This document shows, piece by piece, positions 26,311 to 35,660 of a stretch of DNA of 54,128 nt. The stretch is from contig MNYN01000055.1 in assembly GCA_001873105.1 (NCBI GenBank), positions 1 to 54,128 of the forward strand, in the 5' to 3' direction. The DNA comes from Flavobacteriaceae bacterium CG2_30_34_30 (lineage in GTDB: Bacteria; Bacteroidota; Bacteroidia; Flavobacteriales; Flavobacteriaceae). The translations under genes were made by a program, and so were the position numbers. The notes beneath the pieces were generated by a model. That model did not search any database and was not told the DNA's origin. It saw nothing but the letters and a program-made list of their open reading frames with translations. Position 1 is the stretch's first letter; each line of letters opens with the position of its first letter.

Positions 26311-27504
26311 GTGTCTAACAAAAAAGACTTTTACACCTATCAAGCCCAAACCACACCACATCCATTAGCGATGGAGGTTTCGCATGCTAAAGGTTCATAT
26401 ATTTTTGATAAAAAAGGAAAAGCCCATTTAGATTTTGTAGCAGGAGTTTCTGCTTGTACTTTAGGACACTGTCACCCAAAAATTGTTGAAGCTACTAAAA
26501 AACAAATTGAAACTTATATGCACGTAATGGTGTATGGTGAATATATACAAGACACCGCAGTTAAATTGACCAAACTGTTAGCAAAACACCTGCCCGAATC
26601 CTTAAGCACTACATATCTTACGAACAGCGGAACAGAAGGTATTGAAGGTGCTATAAAACTAGCCAAACGCATTACTGGAAGATCACAAATAATAAGTGCA
26701 TATAACGCCTATCATGGAAATACATTGGGTGCATTAAGCATAATGGGTTTTGAAGAACGCAAAAGTGCCTTTCGACCTTTAATGCCAGACGTTGCATTCA
26801 TCACCTTTAATAACGAAGCAGATTTAGAAAAAATAACCACAAAAACAGCCGGTATCGTTTTAGAAACCATTCAAGGCGGTGCAGGGTTTATTCTACCCAA
26901 AAATGACTTCTTAAAAAAAGTAAGAAATCGTTGCAACACCACCGGAACCATGCTTATCCTAGATGAAATACAACCCGGATTTGGACGTACAGGAACTCTT
27001 TTTGGTTTTGAACAATTTAATTGTATTCCAGATATATTGGTTATGGGTAAAGGCATGGGTGGCGGCATGCCAATTGGAGCCTTTTCCTCTTCTTATGAAA
27101 ACATGAAACTTTTACAAAACCATCCAAAACTTGGGCATATCACCACTTTCGGAGGCCATCCTGTAATTGCTGCCGCAGCATTAGCTACCCTAAAAGAACT
27201 TATTGCATCTGACTTAATGGCAGAAACTTTTGAAAAAGAAAAATTATTTAGAAGCCTTTTGCGCCACAAACTTATAATAGAAATTAGAGGTATTGGCCTT
27301 ATGTTGGCTCTAATTTTAAAAGATGAAGAAACAGCTAACCAAGTCATCTTGCAATGTAAAGAGCGAGGTCTCATCCTTTTTTGGCTGCTTTTTGAAGGCA
27401 AGGCAGTACGAATAACTCCACCTTTAACCATCACAAAAGAAGAGATTATAGTAGGATGTAAAATCCTTCTAGATGTTTTATGTGCTATTGAAAACAAAAA
27501 ATAA
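26311..27504 (+). CDS. Class III PLP-dependent aminotransferase
   Basis: A 397-residue aminotransferase of the acetylornithine/4-aminobutyrate type. Visible are SGTEGIEGAIKLAKRITG, the AYHGNTLGALSIMG segment, LDEIQPGFGRTGTLFGFEQF and the PLP lysine in VMGKGMGGGMPIG (Lys247), followed by TTFGGHPVIAAAALATL. The start codon is GTG: the frame reads MSNKKDFYTYQAQTTPHP and no upstream in-frame ATG exists before a stop. Substrate specificity cannot be read. No arginine-biosynthesis genes are adjacent, so ArgD is only one possibility. The neighbour upstream is the OstA-like gene. Confidence 0.9.
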   Translation: MSNKKDFYTYQAQTTPHPLAMEVSHAKGSYIFDKKGKAHLDFVAGVSACTLGHCHPKIVEATKKQIETYMHVMVYGEYIQDTAVKLTKLLAKHLPESLSTTYLTNSGTEGIEGAIKLAKRITGRSQIISAYNAYHGNTLGALSIMGFEERKSAFRPLMPDVAFITFNNEADLEKITTKTAGIVLETIQGGAGFILPKNDFLKKVRNRCNTTGTMLILDEIQPGFGRTGTLFGFEQFNCIPDILVMGKGMGGGMPIGAFSSSYENMKLLQNHPKLGHITTFGGHPVIAAAALATLKELIASDLMAETFEKEKLFRSLLRHKLIIEIRGIGLMLALILKDEETANQVILQCKERGLILFWLLFEGKAVRITPPLTITKEEIIVGCKILLDVLCAIENKK

Positions 27505-27582
27505 CTTATAATATATTGATTATCAGTTTTTTAAAAAGGTTTTGATGTTGATTACTTTGTTAACAAGAAAATGGGTACAAAC

Positions 27583-27612
27583 TTTGAGTAGTAAATTACA
27601 TTAGTACATTTA
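27583..27612 (+). promoter_or_regulatory. Probable promoter of the TPR gene
   Basis: TTTG (27583-27586) and TACATTTA (27605-27612) lie 18 bases apart, 31 bases before the ATG, in the 139-base gap after the aminotransferase gene. Confidence 0.5.
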
Positions 27613-27643
27613 AAATACGAAGAAATCCCATAAACTAACGTCT

Positions 27644-29044
27644 ATGCAATTAAGCCATAACGAAGATAAAAATTTCTCCCTTTCCCGTTTTGAATCCATG
27701 TTAAAAACGAACATTGTTCTTTTCTTCGACGCCGAAGAATTCGAGGACATTATTAATTATTACCTGGAAAATGGCAAAGTTGCCCTTGCTAAAAAGGCAA
27801 CAAAACTTGGTTTGGAGCAGCATCCTACCTCTATCAATTTAAAATTGTTTCAGGTGGAGATGTTTATTTTTGAAAACAAACTCGATATTGCAGATGCTTT
27901 GCTAGATGAATTGTACAGAATTGAAAGTTCAAATGAAGAAATTTTCATTCAAAAAGCAAATATCTTCTCCAGAAGAGATAACCATAAAAAAGCCATTGAG
28001 CTCCTTGAAAAAGCCCTAGAAATAACAGAAGACGAAGCAGATGTACTGAATTTAATCGGTATGGAATATTTATTTCTAGAAGATTATGAAAATGCGAAGT
28101 ATTATTTTATGGAATGTGTTGAAATTGACAATGAAGATTATTCTTCTCTCTATAATATTATTTTTGCATTTGAATTTTTAGGCCAAAATCAAGAAGCTAT
28201 TGATTATTTAAATGATTACCTAAACGCAAATCCCTATTGTGAAGTAGCGTGGCATCAAGTTGGTAAACAATACTACATTTTAAAAAAATACGAAAAGGCA
28301 TTAGCAGCTTTTGATTTTGCTATTATCTCTGACGACACTTTTGTAGGTGCTTATCTTGAAAAAGGGAAAGTGCTGGAGCGATTAAAAAAATATAATGAAG
28401 CAATTGAAAATTATTCCATTACACTAAATTTAGAAGACCCTACTTCATTCGCTCTATTGCGTATTGGCAAGTGCCATGAACGATTAGGAAATGACGAATT
28501 AGCTCTTCAGTTTTATCAAAAATGCGTTAAAGATGATGCCCTATTAGACAAAGGGTGGATTGCTATTACTGATTTTTATATCAAAAAACAATATTTTCAA
28601 AAAGCACTCTATTTTATTGCAAAAGCCATTAATATTGATTGCGAAAATGTTCAATATTGGAAACGTTTTGGAAATATAAATAACCGACTAAATCTTTTTG
28701 AAGAAGCAGAAGAAGGCTATCGTAGAGCCATTGAATTAGGAAATTATGAACTGCAAACCTGGCTTTCAAGAACAGATATTCTTGTTCAATTAGGTGAATT
28801 TGATGCCGCCATCAAAAGCTTGCAAGATGCCGCAGAATTTTATCCTGAAAATGTAGAAATTGAATACCGATTATCGGGTCTTTATTTCAACTTAAACAAA
28901 TTTGACAAAGGCAGGTTTCATTTAGAAAACGGACTCAAACTAGACATAGAATATAATATGATTCTTGAACTTTTATTTCCCTCCGTTTACCAATTAGATA
29001 TAGTACAAAATATTATTAGAAAATTTCAAAAAGCATCCCAATAA
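27644..29044 (+). CDS. Cytoplasmic tetratricopeptide repeat protein
   Basis: A 466-residue protein without signal peptide or membrane helix, made of about ten TPR units from residue 45 onward. Examples are VLNLIGMEYLFLEDYENAKY, VGKQYYILKKYEKALAAFDF, LRIGKCHERLGNDELALQFY and WKRFGNINNRLNLFEEAEEG. The N-terminal 40 residues (RFESMLKTNIVLFFDAEEFE) resemble a conserved flavobacterial opening. TPR arrays bind other proteins, and the partner is unknown. It has its own probable promoter. It is followed by the DUF368 pair, which appears to have a separate promoter. Confidence 0.9.
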   Translation: MQLSHNEDKNFSLSRFESMLKTNIVLFFDAEEFEDIINYYLENGKVALAKKATKLGLEQHPTSINLKLFQVEMFIFENKLDIADALLDELYRIESSNEEIFIQKANIFSRRDNHKKAIELLEKALEITEDEADVLNLIGMEYLFLEDYENAKYYFMECVEIDNEDYSSLYNIIFAFEFLGQNQEAIDYLNDYLNANPYCEVAWHQVGKQYYILKKYEKALAAFDFAIISDDTFVGAYLEKGKVLERLKKYNEAIENYSITLNLEDPTSFALLRIGKCHERLGNDELALQFYQKCVKDDALLDKGWIAITDFYIKKQYFQKALYFIAKAINIDCENVQYWKRFGNINNRLNLFEEAEEGYRRAIELGNYELQTWLSRTDILVQLGEFDAAIKSLQDAAEFYPENVEIEYRLSGLYFNLNKFDKGRFHLENGLKLDIEYNMILELLFPSVYQLDIVQNIIRKFQKASQ

Positions 29045-29051
29045 ATTTCTT

Positions 29052-29059
29052 TACTTTTG
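29052..29059 (+). promoter_or_regulatory. -7 box TACTTTTG for the DUF368 operon
   Basis: This is an exact TAnnTTTG match immediately downstream of the TPR gene stop, 20 bases before the first DUF368 ATG. Confidence 0.6.
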
Positions 29060-29079
29060 GGCGTTAATAAACGCACTTT

Positions 29080-30054
29080 ATGAAAGAAAGAAATACCAAA
29101 CAATCTCTTTTATTATTTTTAAAAGGTATCGCAATGGGTGCTGCAGATGTTGTTCCCGGAGTATCTGGAGGAACTATCGCTTTCATTTCAGGCATCTATG
29201 AAGAATTAATTGAAACCATTGATCAATTAAGTCTTGCTTTTTTTAAAATTTGGAAAAATGAAGGATTAAAAGCCGCTTGGAAACACTATAACCTTTCCTT
29301 TTTACTCACCCTTTTTACTGGTATTTTAATAAGCATTCTTTCCTTAGCTAAATTAATTGGGTGGCTATTAATTAATGAACCCATTATCGTTTGGTCCTTT
29401 TTCTTCGGATTGATTATTGCAAGTATTCATTATGTTGGAAAACAAATAAAAACTTGGAACTATAAAATTGTACTTGCTGTTTTATTTGCCACGATACTAT
29501 CTTATTACATCACTTTAGCCCAACCCGTTGCCTCGCCTGAAAGCAATTGGTATCTTTTCATGTCCGGTTTTATTGCCATTATAGCCATGATATTACCCGG
29601 GATTTCCGGTTCCTTTATATTATTACTTTTAGGCTCTTACGAAGTAATAATTGGTACTTTAAATCAATTTAGTATTTCTATTACTACCCTAGATTTGCCA
29701 TTGTTTACTACTTCGGTTTTAAAACTTTTAAGTTTTGCATTAGGTGCAATACTTGGAATAAAATTATTTACAAAAGTATTAAACTGGCTTTTCAAGCATT
29801 ATAAAAATACGACTTTGGCATTATTAACTGGATTTATGATAGGTGCATTAAATAAAATTTGGCCTTGGAAAGAAATAATATCCTGGAGAACCAATAGTCA
29901 TGGAGAACAGGTAGCTTTATTAGAAAAAAGTATTTTACCATCAAACTTTATAGGAGACCCTCAAATTTTAAACGCTATACTATTCACTGTCATTGGGTTT
30001 TTAAGTATTTTTATACTCGAGTATATTGCATCCAAAAAAGTGAAAACCGCATGA
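29080..30054 (+). CDS. DUF368 membrane protein (PopT-like), first copy
   Basis: A 324-residue polytopic membrane protein with about 8-9 hydrophobic helices. Two family signatures recur as an inverted-topology pair: GAADVVPGVSGGTIAFISGI near residues 20-39 and AMILPGISGSFILLLLGSYE near 165-184. DUF368 proteins (PopT) have been implicated in returning undecaprenyl phosphate to the cytoplasmic face for reuse in peptidoglycan and O-antigen synthesis. The stop codon overlaps the ATG of the second copy (ATGA), so the two are translationally coupled. Confidence 0.9.
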   Translation: MKERNTKQSLLLFLKGIAMGAADVVPGVSGGTIAFISGIYEELIETIDQLSLAFFKIWKNEGLKAAWKHYNLSFLLTLFTGILISILSLAKLIGWLLINEPIIVWSFFFGLIIASIHYVGKQIKTWNYKIVLAVLFATILSYYITLAQPVASPESNWYLFMSGFIAIIAMILPGISGSFILLLLGSYEVIIGTLNQFSISITTLDLPLFTTSVLKLLSFALGAILGIKLFTKVLNWLFKHYKNTTLALLTGFMIGALNKIWPWKEIISWRTNSHGEQVALLEKSILPSNFIGDPQILNAILFTVIGFLSIFILEYIASKKVKTA

Positions 30055-31088
30055 CCCAAACTCGTACCTTTTCTGACAAAATTTGGCTTGTCCTTAAAGG
30101 ATTAGCTATGGGTGCTGCTAATAAGGTGCCTGGTGTGTCTGGAGGTGTTGTTGCTTTTGTCGCTGGTTTTTATGAAGAATTTATCTACTCGCTCCAAAAA
30201 GTCAATAGAAAAGCATTTAAACTTTTGATAAATGGAAGGTTTACTAGCTTTTACCAATATATAAACGGTCGTTTTTTAAGTCTTCTCATTTTAGGAATGC
30301 TTATTAGTTATTTTAGTATTTCTAAACTACTAGATTATTTGATTTTGCATTACGAACTCTTTGTTTGGAGTTCCTTTTTTGGGATGATAATAGGTTCTAT
30401 TTACTACATAGGCAAAGACTTTCATGAGTGGTCTAGAAGAAATATTGTTATACTAATTTGTGGCATTATTGCCGGTTTAGCCATTAGTTTTTTAGAACCG
30501 GCAACAGAAAATGACAACCTTATATTCGTCTTTTTTTGTGGTATTGTAGGTGTTTCAGGAATGACTTTACCAGGACTTTCGGGATCCTTTATACTAATAC
30601 TTTTTGGAAATTATGTATTACTATTAGTGGATTCAGTAAACGCCCTTTTTGATACTTTTTCTGAAATTATTGTTTTCGATTTTTCATTTACCACGAACCA
30701 AGAACGCCTTCGATTGCTACAAGTTTTAGCATCTTTTTCACTAGGTTCTTTAGCAGGATTAGTTTCTCTTTCGCACCTCTTAGGCTATTTATTAAAACAT
30801 TATAAAAATGCCACTTATGCTGCCATAATTGGCTTTATTGCCGGTTCATTAGGCGTCGTTTGGCCTTGGAAAGAAAAAATATATGCCTTAGATAGTTTAG
30901 GAAATATCCTTATTGATAAAGAAGGAAATAAAATCATGACTAATTACAGCCGATTTATGCCAGAATTCTTTAATACTGAAACGTATTTAGCCATATTTTT
31001 TATATTTCTTGGAATCTTTATTGTACTTGCTTTAGGATGGTATGGCGATCATATAAAAAAACCAAACAATACTTCCCAAATAATTTAA
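30051..31088 (+). CDS. DUF368 membrane protein (PopT-like), second copy
   Basis: A 345-residue paralogue of the preceding gene, overlapping it by 4 bases. The signatures are GAANKVPGVSGGVVAFVAGF near residues 20-39 and GMTLPGLSGSFILILFGNYV near 172-191. The acidic Asp of the first signature (GAADV in copy 1) is Asn here (GAANK). It shares the late KHYKNATYAAIIGFIAGSLG and VVWPWKE blocks with copy 1. Both copies could act as a heterodimer or with different lipid-carrier preference. This is inference. aroE follows after 58 bases with its own -7 box. Confidence 0.9.
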   Translation: MTQTRTFSDKIWLVLKGLAMGAANKVPGVSGGVVAFVAGFYEEFIYSLQKVNRKAFKLLINGRFTSFYQYINGRFLSLLILGMLISYFSISKLLDYLILHYELFVWSSFFGMIIGSIYYIGKDFHEWSRRNIVILICGIIAGLAISFLEPATENDNLIFVFFCGIVGVSGMTLPGLSGSFILILFGNYVLLLVDSVNALFDTFSEIIVFDFSFTTNQERLRLLQVLASFSLGSLAGLVSLSHLLGYLLKHYKNATYAAIIGFIAGSLGVVWPWKEKIYALDSLGNILIDKEGNKIMTNYSRFMPEFFNTETYLAIFFIFLGIFIVLALGWYGDHIKKPNNTSQII

Positions 31089-31095
31089 TTAATCC

Positions 31096-31103
31096 TATTT
31101 TTG
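31096..31103 (+). promoter_or_regulatory. -7 box TATTTTTG for aroE
   Basis: This is an exact TAnnTTTG match, 43 bases before the aroE ATG. Confidence 0.5.
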
Positions 31104-31146
31104 TTTTTTACATTAAAAATTAGTTAAAAATTAGTAAAACATAATA

Positions 31147-31875
31147 ATGAATAGCTACGGTTTAATAGGAAAAAACATTTCATATTCCTTTTCAAAAGCT
31201 TTTTTTGAAGATTTTTTTAACAAAAAAAACCTTCCACACACATATACTCTTTTTGATATAGAATCTATATCTGAATTTCCTGAAATTCTTGCTAAAAATA
31301 CTTCTCTAAAAGGGTTAAATGTCACTATCCCATACAAACAACAAATATTGCCATACCTTGATAAAATAGATAAAGAAGCAAAAAAAATAGGTGCTGTTAA
31401 CACCATTAAAATCAATAAAAATGGTCTTCTAGTTGGATATAATACAGACCATTTTGGTTTTGCAACTTCACTGGCAGAACACCTTTCAAAACAAATAAAA
31501 TCAGCATTGATTTTGGGTACCGGCGGTGCCTCAAAAGCTGTAGCCTATGTTTTAGATAATTTAAATATTCATTATCAATTTGTCTCTAGAAATCCGGAGG
31601 AAAATGAGTTGGCATATGAAAACCTTACTAATGAAATTATTGCAAACCACAAACTTATCATTAACTGTACTCCACTTGGCACTAGCCCTAATATAAATGC
31701 ATTCCCTAAAATACCCTATGGCGGAATTGGGCATGAGCACCTCTTATTTGATTTAATTTACAATCCACAACTCACTATTTTTCTAAAAATGGGAAAAGAT
31801 AGAGGCGCAAAAATTGTAAATGGAGAGGCAATGCTGGAATATCAGGCAAAAAAATCCTGGAAAATTTGGAATTAA
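31147..31875 (+). CDS. aroE: Shikimate dehydrogenase
   Basis: AroE reduces 3-dehydroshikimate to shikimate with NADPH. The shikimate-binding SYSFSKAFFEDFF (residues 12-24) and the catalytic-lysine segment GLNVTIPYKQQILPYLD (about 57-73) are present. The N-terminal domain also has GAVNTIKI and GYNTDHFGF. The nucleotide-binding domain shows LGTGGASKAVAYVLDNL near 118. The C-terminus carries NGEAMLEYQA. At 242 residues it is shorter than the approximately 270 of E. coli AroE, but every key motif is present, as in other Bacteroidota. No other aro genes are nearby. Confidence 0.93.
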   Translation: MNSYGLIGKNISYSFSKAFFEDFFNKKNLPHTYTLFDIESISEFPEILAKNTSLKGLNVTIPYKQQILPYLDKIDKEAKKIGAVNTIKINKNGLLVGYNTDHFGFATSLAEHLSKQIKSALILGTGGASKAVAYVLDNLNIHYQFVSRNPEENELAYENLTNEIIANHKLIINCTPLGTSPNINAFPKIPYGGIGHEHLLFDLIYNPQLTIFLKMGKDRGAKIVNGEAMLEYQAKKSWKIWN

Positions 31876-31907
31876 TTTCTTAAAAAACATCAAAACAACC
31901 TAGAAAC

Positions 31908-31938
31908 TTTGCAATTCCATCTGTAGTTACTATCTTTC
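31908..31938 (+). promoter_or_regulatory. Promoter of the DUF349 gene
   Basis: A -33 TTTG (31908-31911) is separated by 19 bases from a -7 TATCTTTC (31931-31938), 37 bases before the ATG at 31976. Confidence 0.55.
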
Positions 31939-31975
31939 CACCCACAACAAAATAAGAACCTAAACATTGAAACAA

Positions 31976-34093
31976 ATGTCTGACCTAGAAAAATTATCGG
32001 AAAACGAAGAAATACTTAAAAATTCAAAAGAAACGACGGAAGAAATAGTTCCCTCAGAAGATACTTTTGAAATAAACAACACTTTTTCTGAACCAGATAC
32101 TAAAAAAGATTTGGAAACCCAAGAAAAAGTCGTTGAAGAAATTTCCTCAGAAGTCGCTAACAAAAAGAAAACAAAAAAACCGATAATTGAAGACTTTATT
32201 TCAGAAATTGAATTAGTAAGCACTACGAATACCCTAGATATTAAAAATTCTGAAAAAGAAATGACAGATAGTGACTCTGAAAAAAAACCAGAATTAGAAG
32301 CGGAAGATGACGAAGTTGAAGTAACTTCTTCAGATGATGAAGAAATAGAGGAAGAAGAAAATAACGATTCTATAACTTCTAAAAAAGAATATAGTGCAAT
32401 GAGTAAAGCACAATTAGTTGCTGCTTTGCAAGAATTAATAAAGTCAAAACCCATTCCGGAGATTAAGAACGAAGTGGAAGAATTAAAAAATGAATTTAAT
32501 AGCCGGTTTGAGGAAGAGCTTGCAGAAAAAAAAGAAGAATTTTTAGCACAAGGGGGTAATATTATTGATTTTCAATACACAACACCCATTAAACAAAACT
32601 TTAATTCCGCCTATTTTGAATACAAAGAAAAACGAAACAACCACTATAAAAAGTTAAAAAACGATTTACAAGCAAACCTTAAAAAACGCCTTGAATTGAT
32701 TGAGGAGCTAAAAGGACTTATTGATGTAGAAGAAAACATAAATACCACCTATAAATTATTTAAAGACATACAAATACGATGGAGAGAAGCCGGCCCTATT
32801 CCTAGAGACGGCTACAACACCGTTTGGAATACCTATCACCACCATGTGGAAAATTTTTATGATTTTTTACACCTTAATCGTGAATTCAGAGATCTAGATT
32901 TTAAGCATAATTTAGAACAAAAACTCAAAATAATTAATCGTGCAGAAGAACTCACCAAAGATGAAAACTTAAATAAAGTTTTTAGAGAGCTTCAAATGCT
33001 TCACAAAATGTGGAAAGAAGACACCGGACCTGTAGCCAAAGAATACCGTGATGAAGTTTGGGATAGGTTTAGCGCCGCCACAAAAATTATTCACGACAAA
33101 AGAGCATTGCTTCAAAAAGAACTAGAAAAAGATTTTGAAAAAAATCTTGAGAAAAAAAATGAAGTAATAGCGCAAATAAAAACCCTTGCTGATACCACTA
33201 AAGAAAGTCATCAAGCATGGCAACAAAGTATTAAAACCCTAGAAACCCTTAGAAACCAATTTTTCAACTTGGGCAAAGTACCTTCTAAAAATAACGAAGA
33301 AAGCTGGAATTCTTTTAAAGATGCAGTAAACTCATTTAACAAAAAGAAAAACAGATTCTATAAAAATCAAAAAAAGGATCAGTTTGCAAATCTTGCCAAA
33401 AAACAGGAGCTCATCAAAATTGCAGAAGAAAACAAAGACAATGAAGATTTTGATGTGGTAACACCTTTGATGAAAAAAATCCAAAACGAGTGGAAAACAA
33501 TTGGCCATGTTCCAAGAAAAGATAGTGATAAAGTATGGAAAAAATTTAAAGCAGCTTGCAACCATTACTTCGATAAAGTGAACGCAGAACGTAAGGTAGC
33601 CAATAAAGAGGAAGTGGAGGCTTTTGAAAAGAAAACTGCATTAATGGAGGAGTTAGAAACCTTTTTACTTTCTGGTGATACTAAAAAAGATTTAGAAACC
33701 ATTAAGTCTACAATAGCTGCTTGGAAAGAAATAGGCAAAATACCATATAACAAAAAAAATATTGACGGAAAATTCAATAAAATTATTGATGCCCTTTTCA
33801 AAAAATTAGACATTTCTAAAAAAGAGGTGGAACTTCTTAAATACGATAATAAATTAGTTGCAATTTCTTCAAAAGAGGATGAGCGAAAAATGCAAAATGA
33901 ACACTTCTTTATTTCTAAAAAAATAGAAGAAGTAAAAGCTGAAATTAATCAATTAGAAAACAATCTAGGCTTTTTTCAACATGTAAATGATAAAAATCCG
34001 TTAGTAAGAGAAGTGCACAAAAACATTCAAAGATTAAAAGATGATTTAGAACTTTGGAAAGCAAAATTGGGAAAATTAAAAGAGGTTATGTAG
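31976..34093 (+). CDS. DUF349 coiled-coil protein
   Basis: A 705-residue, highly charged protein. The first 140 residues are acidic and of low complexity, rich in Glu, Ser and Asp. From about residue 190 it contains several DUF349 repeats with the recurrent pattern 'W...G.vP....... W..F..a'. Examples are IQIRWREAGPIPRDGYNTVW, LEMLHKMWKEDTGPVAKEYR-like units, and KIQNEWKTIGHVPRKDSDKV. The C-terminus is coiled coil. I use the ATG at 31976. A TTG three codons upstream also opens the frame. Function is unknown. The E. coli relative YejA is not equivalent. It appears monocistronic. Confidence 0.87.
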   Translation: MSDLEKLSENEEILKNSKETTEEIVPSEDTFEINNTFSEPDTKKDLETQEKVVEEISSEVANKKKTKKPIIEDFISEIELVSTTNTLDIKNSEKEMTDSDSEKKPELEAEDDEVEVTSSDDEEIEEEENNDSITSKKEYSAMSKAQLVAALQELIKSKPIPEIKNEVEELKNEFNSRFEEELAEKKEEFLAQGGNIIDFQYTTPIKQNFNSAYFEYKEKRNNHYKKLKNDLQANLKKRLELIEELKGLIDVEENINTTYKLFKDIQIRWREAGPIPRDGYNTVWNTYHHHVENFYDFLHLNREFRDLDFKHNLEQKLKIINRAEELTKDENLNKVFRELQMLHKMWKEDTGPVAKEYRDEVWDRFSAATKIIHDKRALLQKELEKDFEKNLEKKNEVIAQIKTLADTTKESHQAWQQSIKTLETLRNQFFNLGKVPSKNNEESWNSFKDAVNSFNKKKNRFYKNQKKDQFANLAKKQELIKIAEENKDNEDFDVVTPLMKKIQNEWKTIGHVPRKDSDKVWKKFKAACNHYFDKVNAERKVANKEEVEAFEKKTALMEELETFLLSGDTKKDLETIKSTIAAWKEIGKIPYNKKNIDGKFNKIIDALFKKLDISKKEVELLKYDNKLVAISSKEDERKMQNEHFFISKKIEEVKAEINQLENNLGFFQHVNDKNPLVREVHKNIQRLKDDLELWKAKLGKLKEVM

Positions 34094-34145
34094 CTTTTCA
34101 AACTTCACAAATGGGAAAAATCATTCCGATTTTAAGGAAATAATA

Positions 34146-34778
34146 ATGAACTGTTTGCTTTGCTCTTCCAATATAGATAAGGTGTTTTTTTCTGAAAAAG
34201 GTACTTCATTCTTTACATGTAATACATGTGATGCTATCGTAAGAAACAAAGATTCCTTTCTGAGCGTTGAAGAAGAAAAAACTAGATATCAAAAGCATAA
34301 AAACGATGTGAACGACTTACGCTATCAAAAATTTGTTTCCCCTATTACAAATGCAGTGCAAAAAGATTTCCCATCAAAAGATACCTCAGGATTAGATTTT
34401 GGAGCAGGCACAGGACCAGTAATAACAAAAGTTTTATCAGAAAAAGGATACCATCTTAATCTTTACGACCCTTTTTTTATCCCGGATATTTCTGTTTTAA
34501 AGATAACTTACGATTTTATTGTTTGCTGCGAAGTGATAGAGCATTTTCATCATCCGTTTAATGAATTTCAACTTTTAAAAGGTCTTTTAAACCCTAATGG
34601 AAAACTTTATTGTATGACCGATATTTTTTCTGAAACAAAAGATTTTGCGACTTGGTACTATAAAAATGATCCCACACATGTCATTTTTTATACAGAAAAA
34701 ACGCTGCAATGGATTCAAAAAAATATAGGCTTTAAAAGGGTAACTATAGAAAATAGATTGGTGCAATTTACTAGATAA
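34146..34778 (+). CDS. Class I SAM-dependent methyltransferase with N-terminal zinc-ribbon
   Basis: A 210-residue protein. Residues 1-30 form a CxxC...CxxC zinc-ribbon (NCLLCSSN and FTCNTCDAIV), as in methyltransferases that act on sugars, RNA or small molecules. The SAM site is SGLDFGAGTGPVITKVLSEK near residue 80. It is followed by YDFIVCCEVIEHFHHP (the VIEHF motif) and a late GLLNPNGKLYCMTDI. Substrate is unknown. The stop codon is immediately next to that of convergent mazG, with no gap for a terminator. The next gene upstream is the DUF349 gene, 52 bases away. Confidence 0.88.
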   Translation: MNCLLCSSNIDKVFFSEKGTSFFTCNTCDAIVRNKDSFLSVEEEKTRYQKHKNDVNDLRYQKFVSPITNAVQKDFPSKDTSGLDFGAGTGPVITKVLSEKGYHLNLYDPFFIPDISVLKITYDFIVCCEVIEHFHHPFNEFQLLKGLLNPNGKLYCMTDIFSETKDFATWYYKNDPTHVIFYTEKTLQWIQKNIGFKRVTIENRLVQFTR

Positions 34779-35579
34779 TTAAAACGCTTCCCCTTTTGTG
34801 TTAATTGCTACAGATTTTGCTTCTTCCCAAAACACATCCATTTCAGCTAAAGACATATCTAAAAGAGGTTTATTCATAGCTTTGGCTTTTTCCTCAAGGT
34901 ATTGAAAACGTTTTATAAATTTTTTATTAGTACGCTCCAAGGCACTCTCCGGATCAATTTTTAAAAAACGCGCATAGTTTATCATCGAGAACAAAACATC
35001 ACCAAATTCAGCTTCTATCTTATCGTGGTCGTTTGCATTTACTTCTTGCTGCAGCTCATCAAGCTCTTCTTTCAGTTTATCAAAAACCTGATACGGCTCT
35101 TCCCAATCAAAACCTACACCTGCCACTTTATCTTGTATTCGATTTGCTTTCACCATAGCAGGAAGCGATTTTGGAACTCCTTCTAAAACACTTTTATTAC
35201 CTTCTTTAAGTTTTAAATTTTCCCAGTTTCGCTTTACATCTTCTTCATTTTCAACAACCACATCACTATAAATGTGTGGATGTCGGTCTATTAATTTTTC
35301 GCAAATACCATTAATCACATCTGCAATATCAAAATCTTTCGTTTCACTGCCTATTTTGGCATAAAAAATAATATGAAGTAACAAATCTCCTAGTTCTTTT
35401 TTAACTTCATTTAAGTTATTTTCTAAAATAGCATCGCCTAACTCATAGGTTTCTTCTATGGTGAGATGCCTAAGTGTTTGTATGGTTTGTTTTTTATCCC
35501 AAGGACATTGTTGCCGCAACTCATCCATTATGGTTAATAATCTGTCAAATGAAGCTAACTGGACTTTTCTGGAATTCAT
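34779..35579 (-). CDS. mazG: Nucleoside triphosphate pyrophosphohydrolase MazG
   Basis: MazG hydrolyses NTPs to NMP and pyrophosphate, which cleans nucleotide pools and affects (p)ppGpp levels. The protein has two tandem MazG domains. The first is near residues 25-95 with CPWDKKQTIQTLRHLTIEE, ELGDAIL and KKELGDLLLHIIFYAKI. The second is near 165-225 with KLKEELDELQQE and EAEFGDVLFSMINYARF. At 266 residues it is full length. A perfect -7 box lies upstream. It is bounded upstream by a terminator belonging to the DUF5606 gene, so it has its own transcript. Confidence 0.95.
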   Translation of the reverse strand: MNSRKVQLASFDRLLTIMDELRQQCPWDKKQTIQTLRHLTIEETYELGDAILENNLNEVKKELGDLLLHIIFYAKIGSETKDFDIADVINGICEKLIDRHPHIYSDVVVENEEDVKRNWENLKLKEGNKSVLEGVPKSLPAMVKANRIQDKVAGVGFDWEEPYQVFDKLKEELDELQQEVNANDHDKIEAEFGDVLFSMINYARFLKIDPESALERTNKKFIKRFQYLEEKAKAMNKPLLDMSLAEMDVFWEEAKSVAINTKGEAF

Positions 35580-35602
35580 ACGTGCCTATATTTTGTTATA
35601 CA

Positions 35603-35610
35603 CAAACTTA
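35603..35610 (-). promoter_or_regulatory. -7 box TAAGTTTG for mazG
   Basis: This is an exact TAnnTTTG match on the minus strand, 23 bases before the mazG ATG. Confidence 0.6.
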
Positions 35611-35660
35611 CGAAATAGCACTTCCAAAATAGATTTTAAAGGAAAAAATAATGCCTAAGC

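Noticed and set aside
27093..27497. Minus-strand open frame of 134 codons
   Set aside because: It is antisense to the C-terminal part of the class III aminotransferase. No motif and no promoter box.
31960..32454. Minus-strand open frame of 164 codons, very Ser-rich
   Set aside because: It is the antisense of the acidic low-complexity leader of the DUF349 protein. Ser-rich composition follows from the GAA/TCT complement and there is no promoter or family motif.
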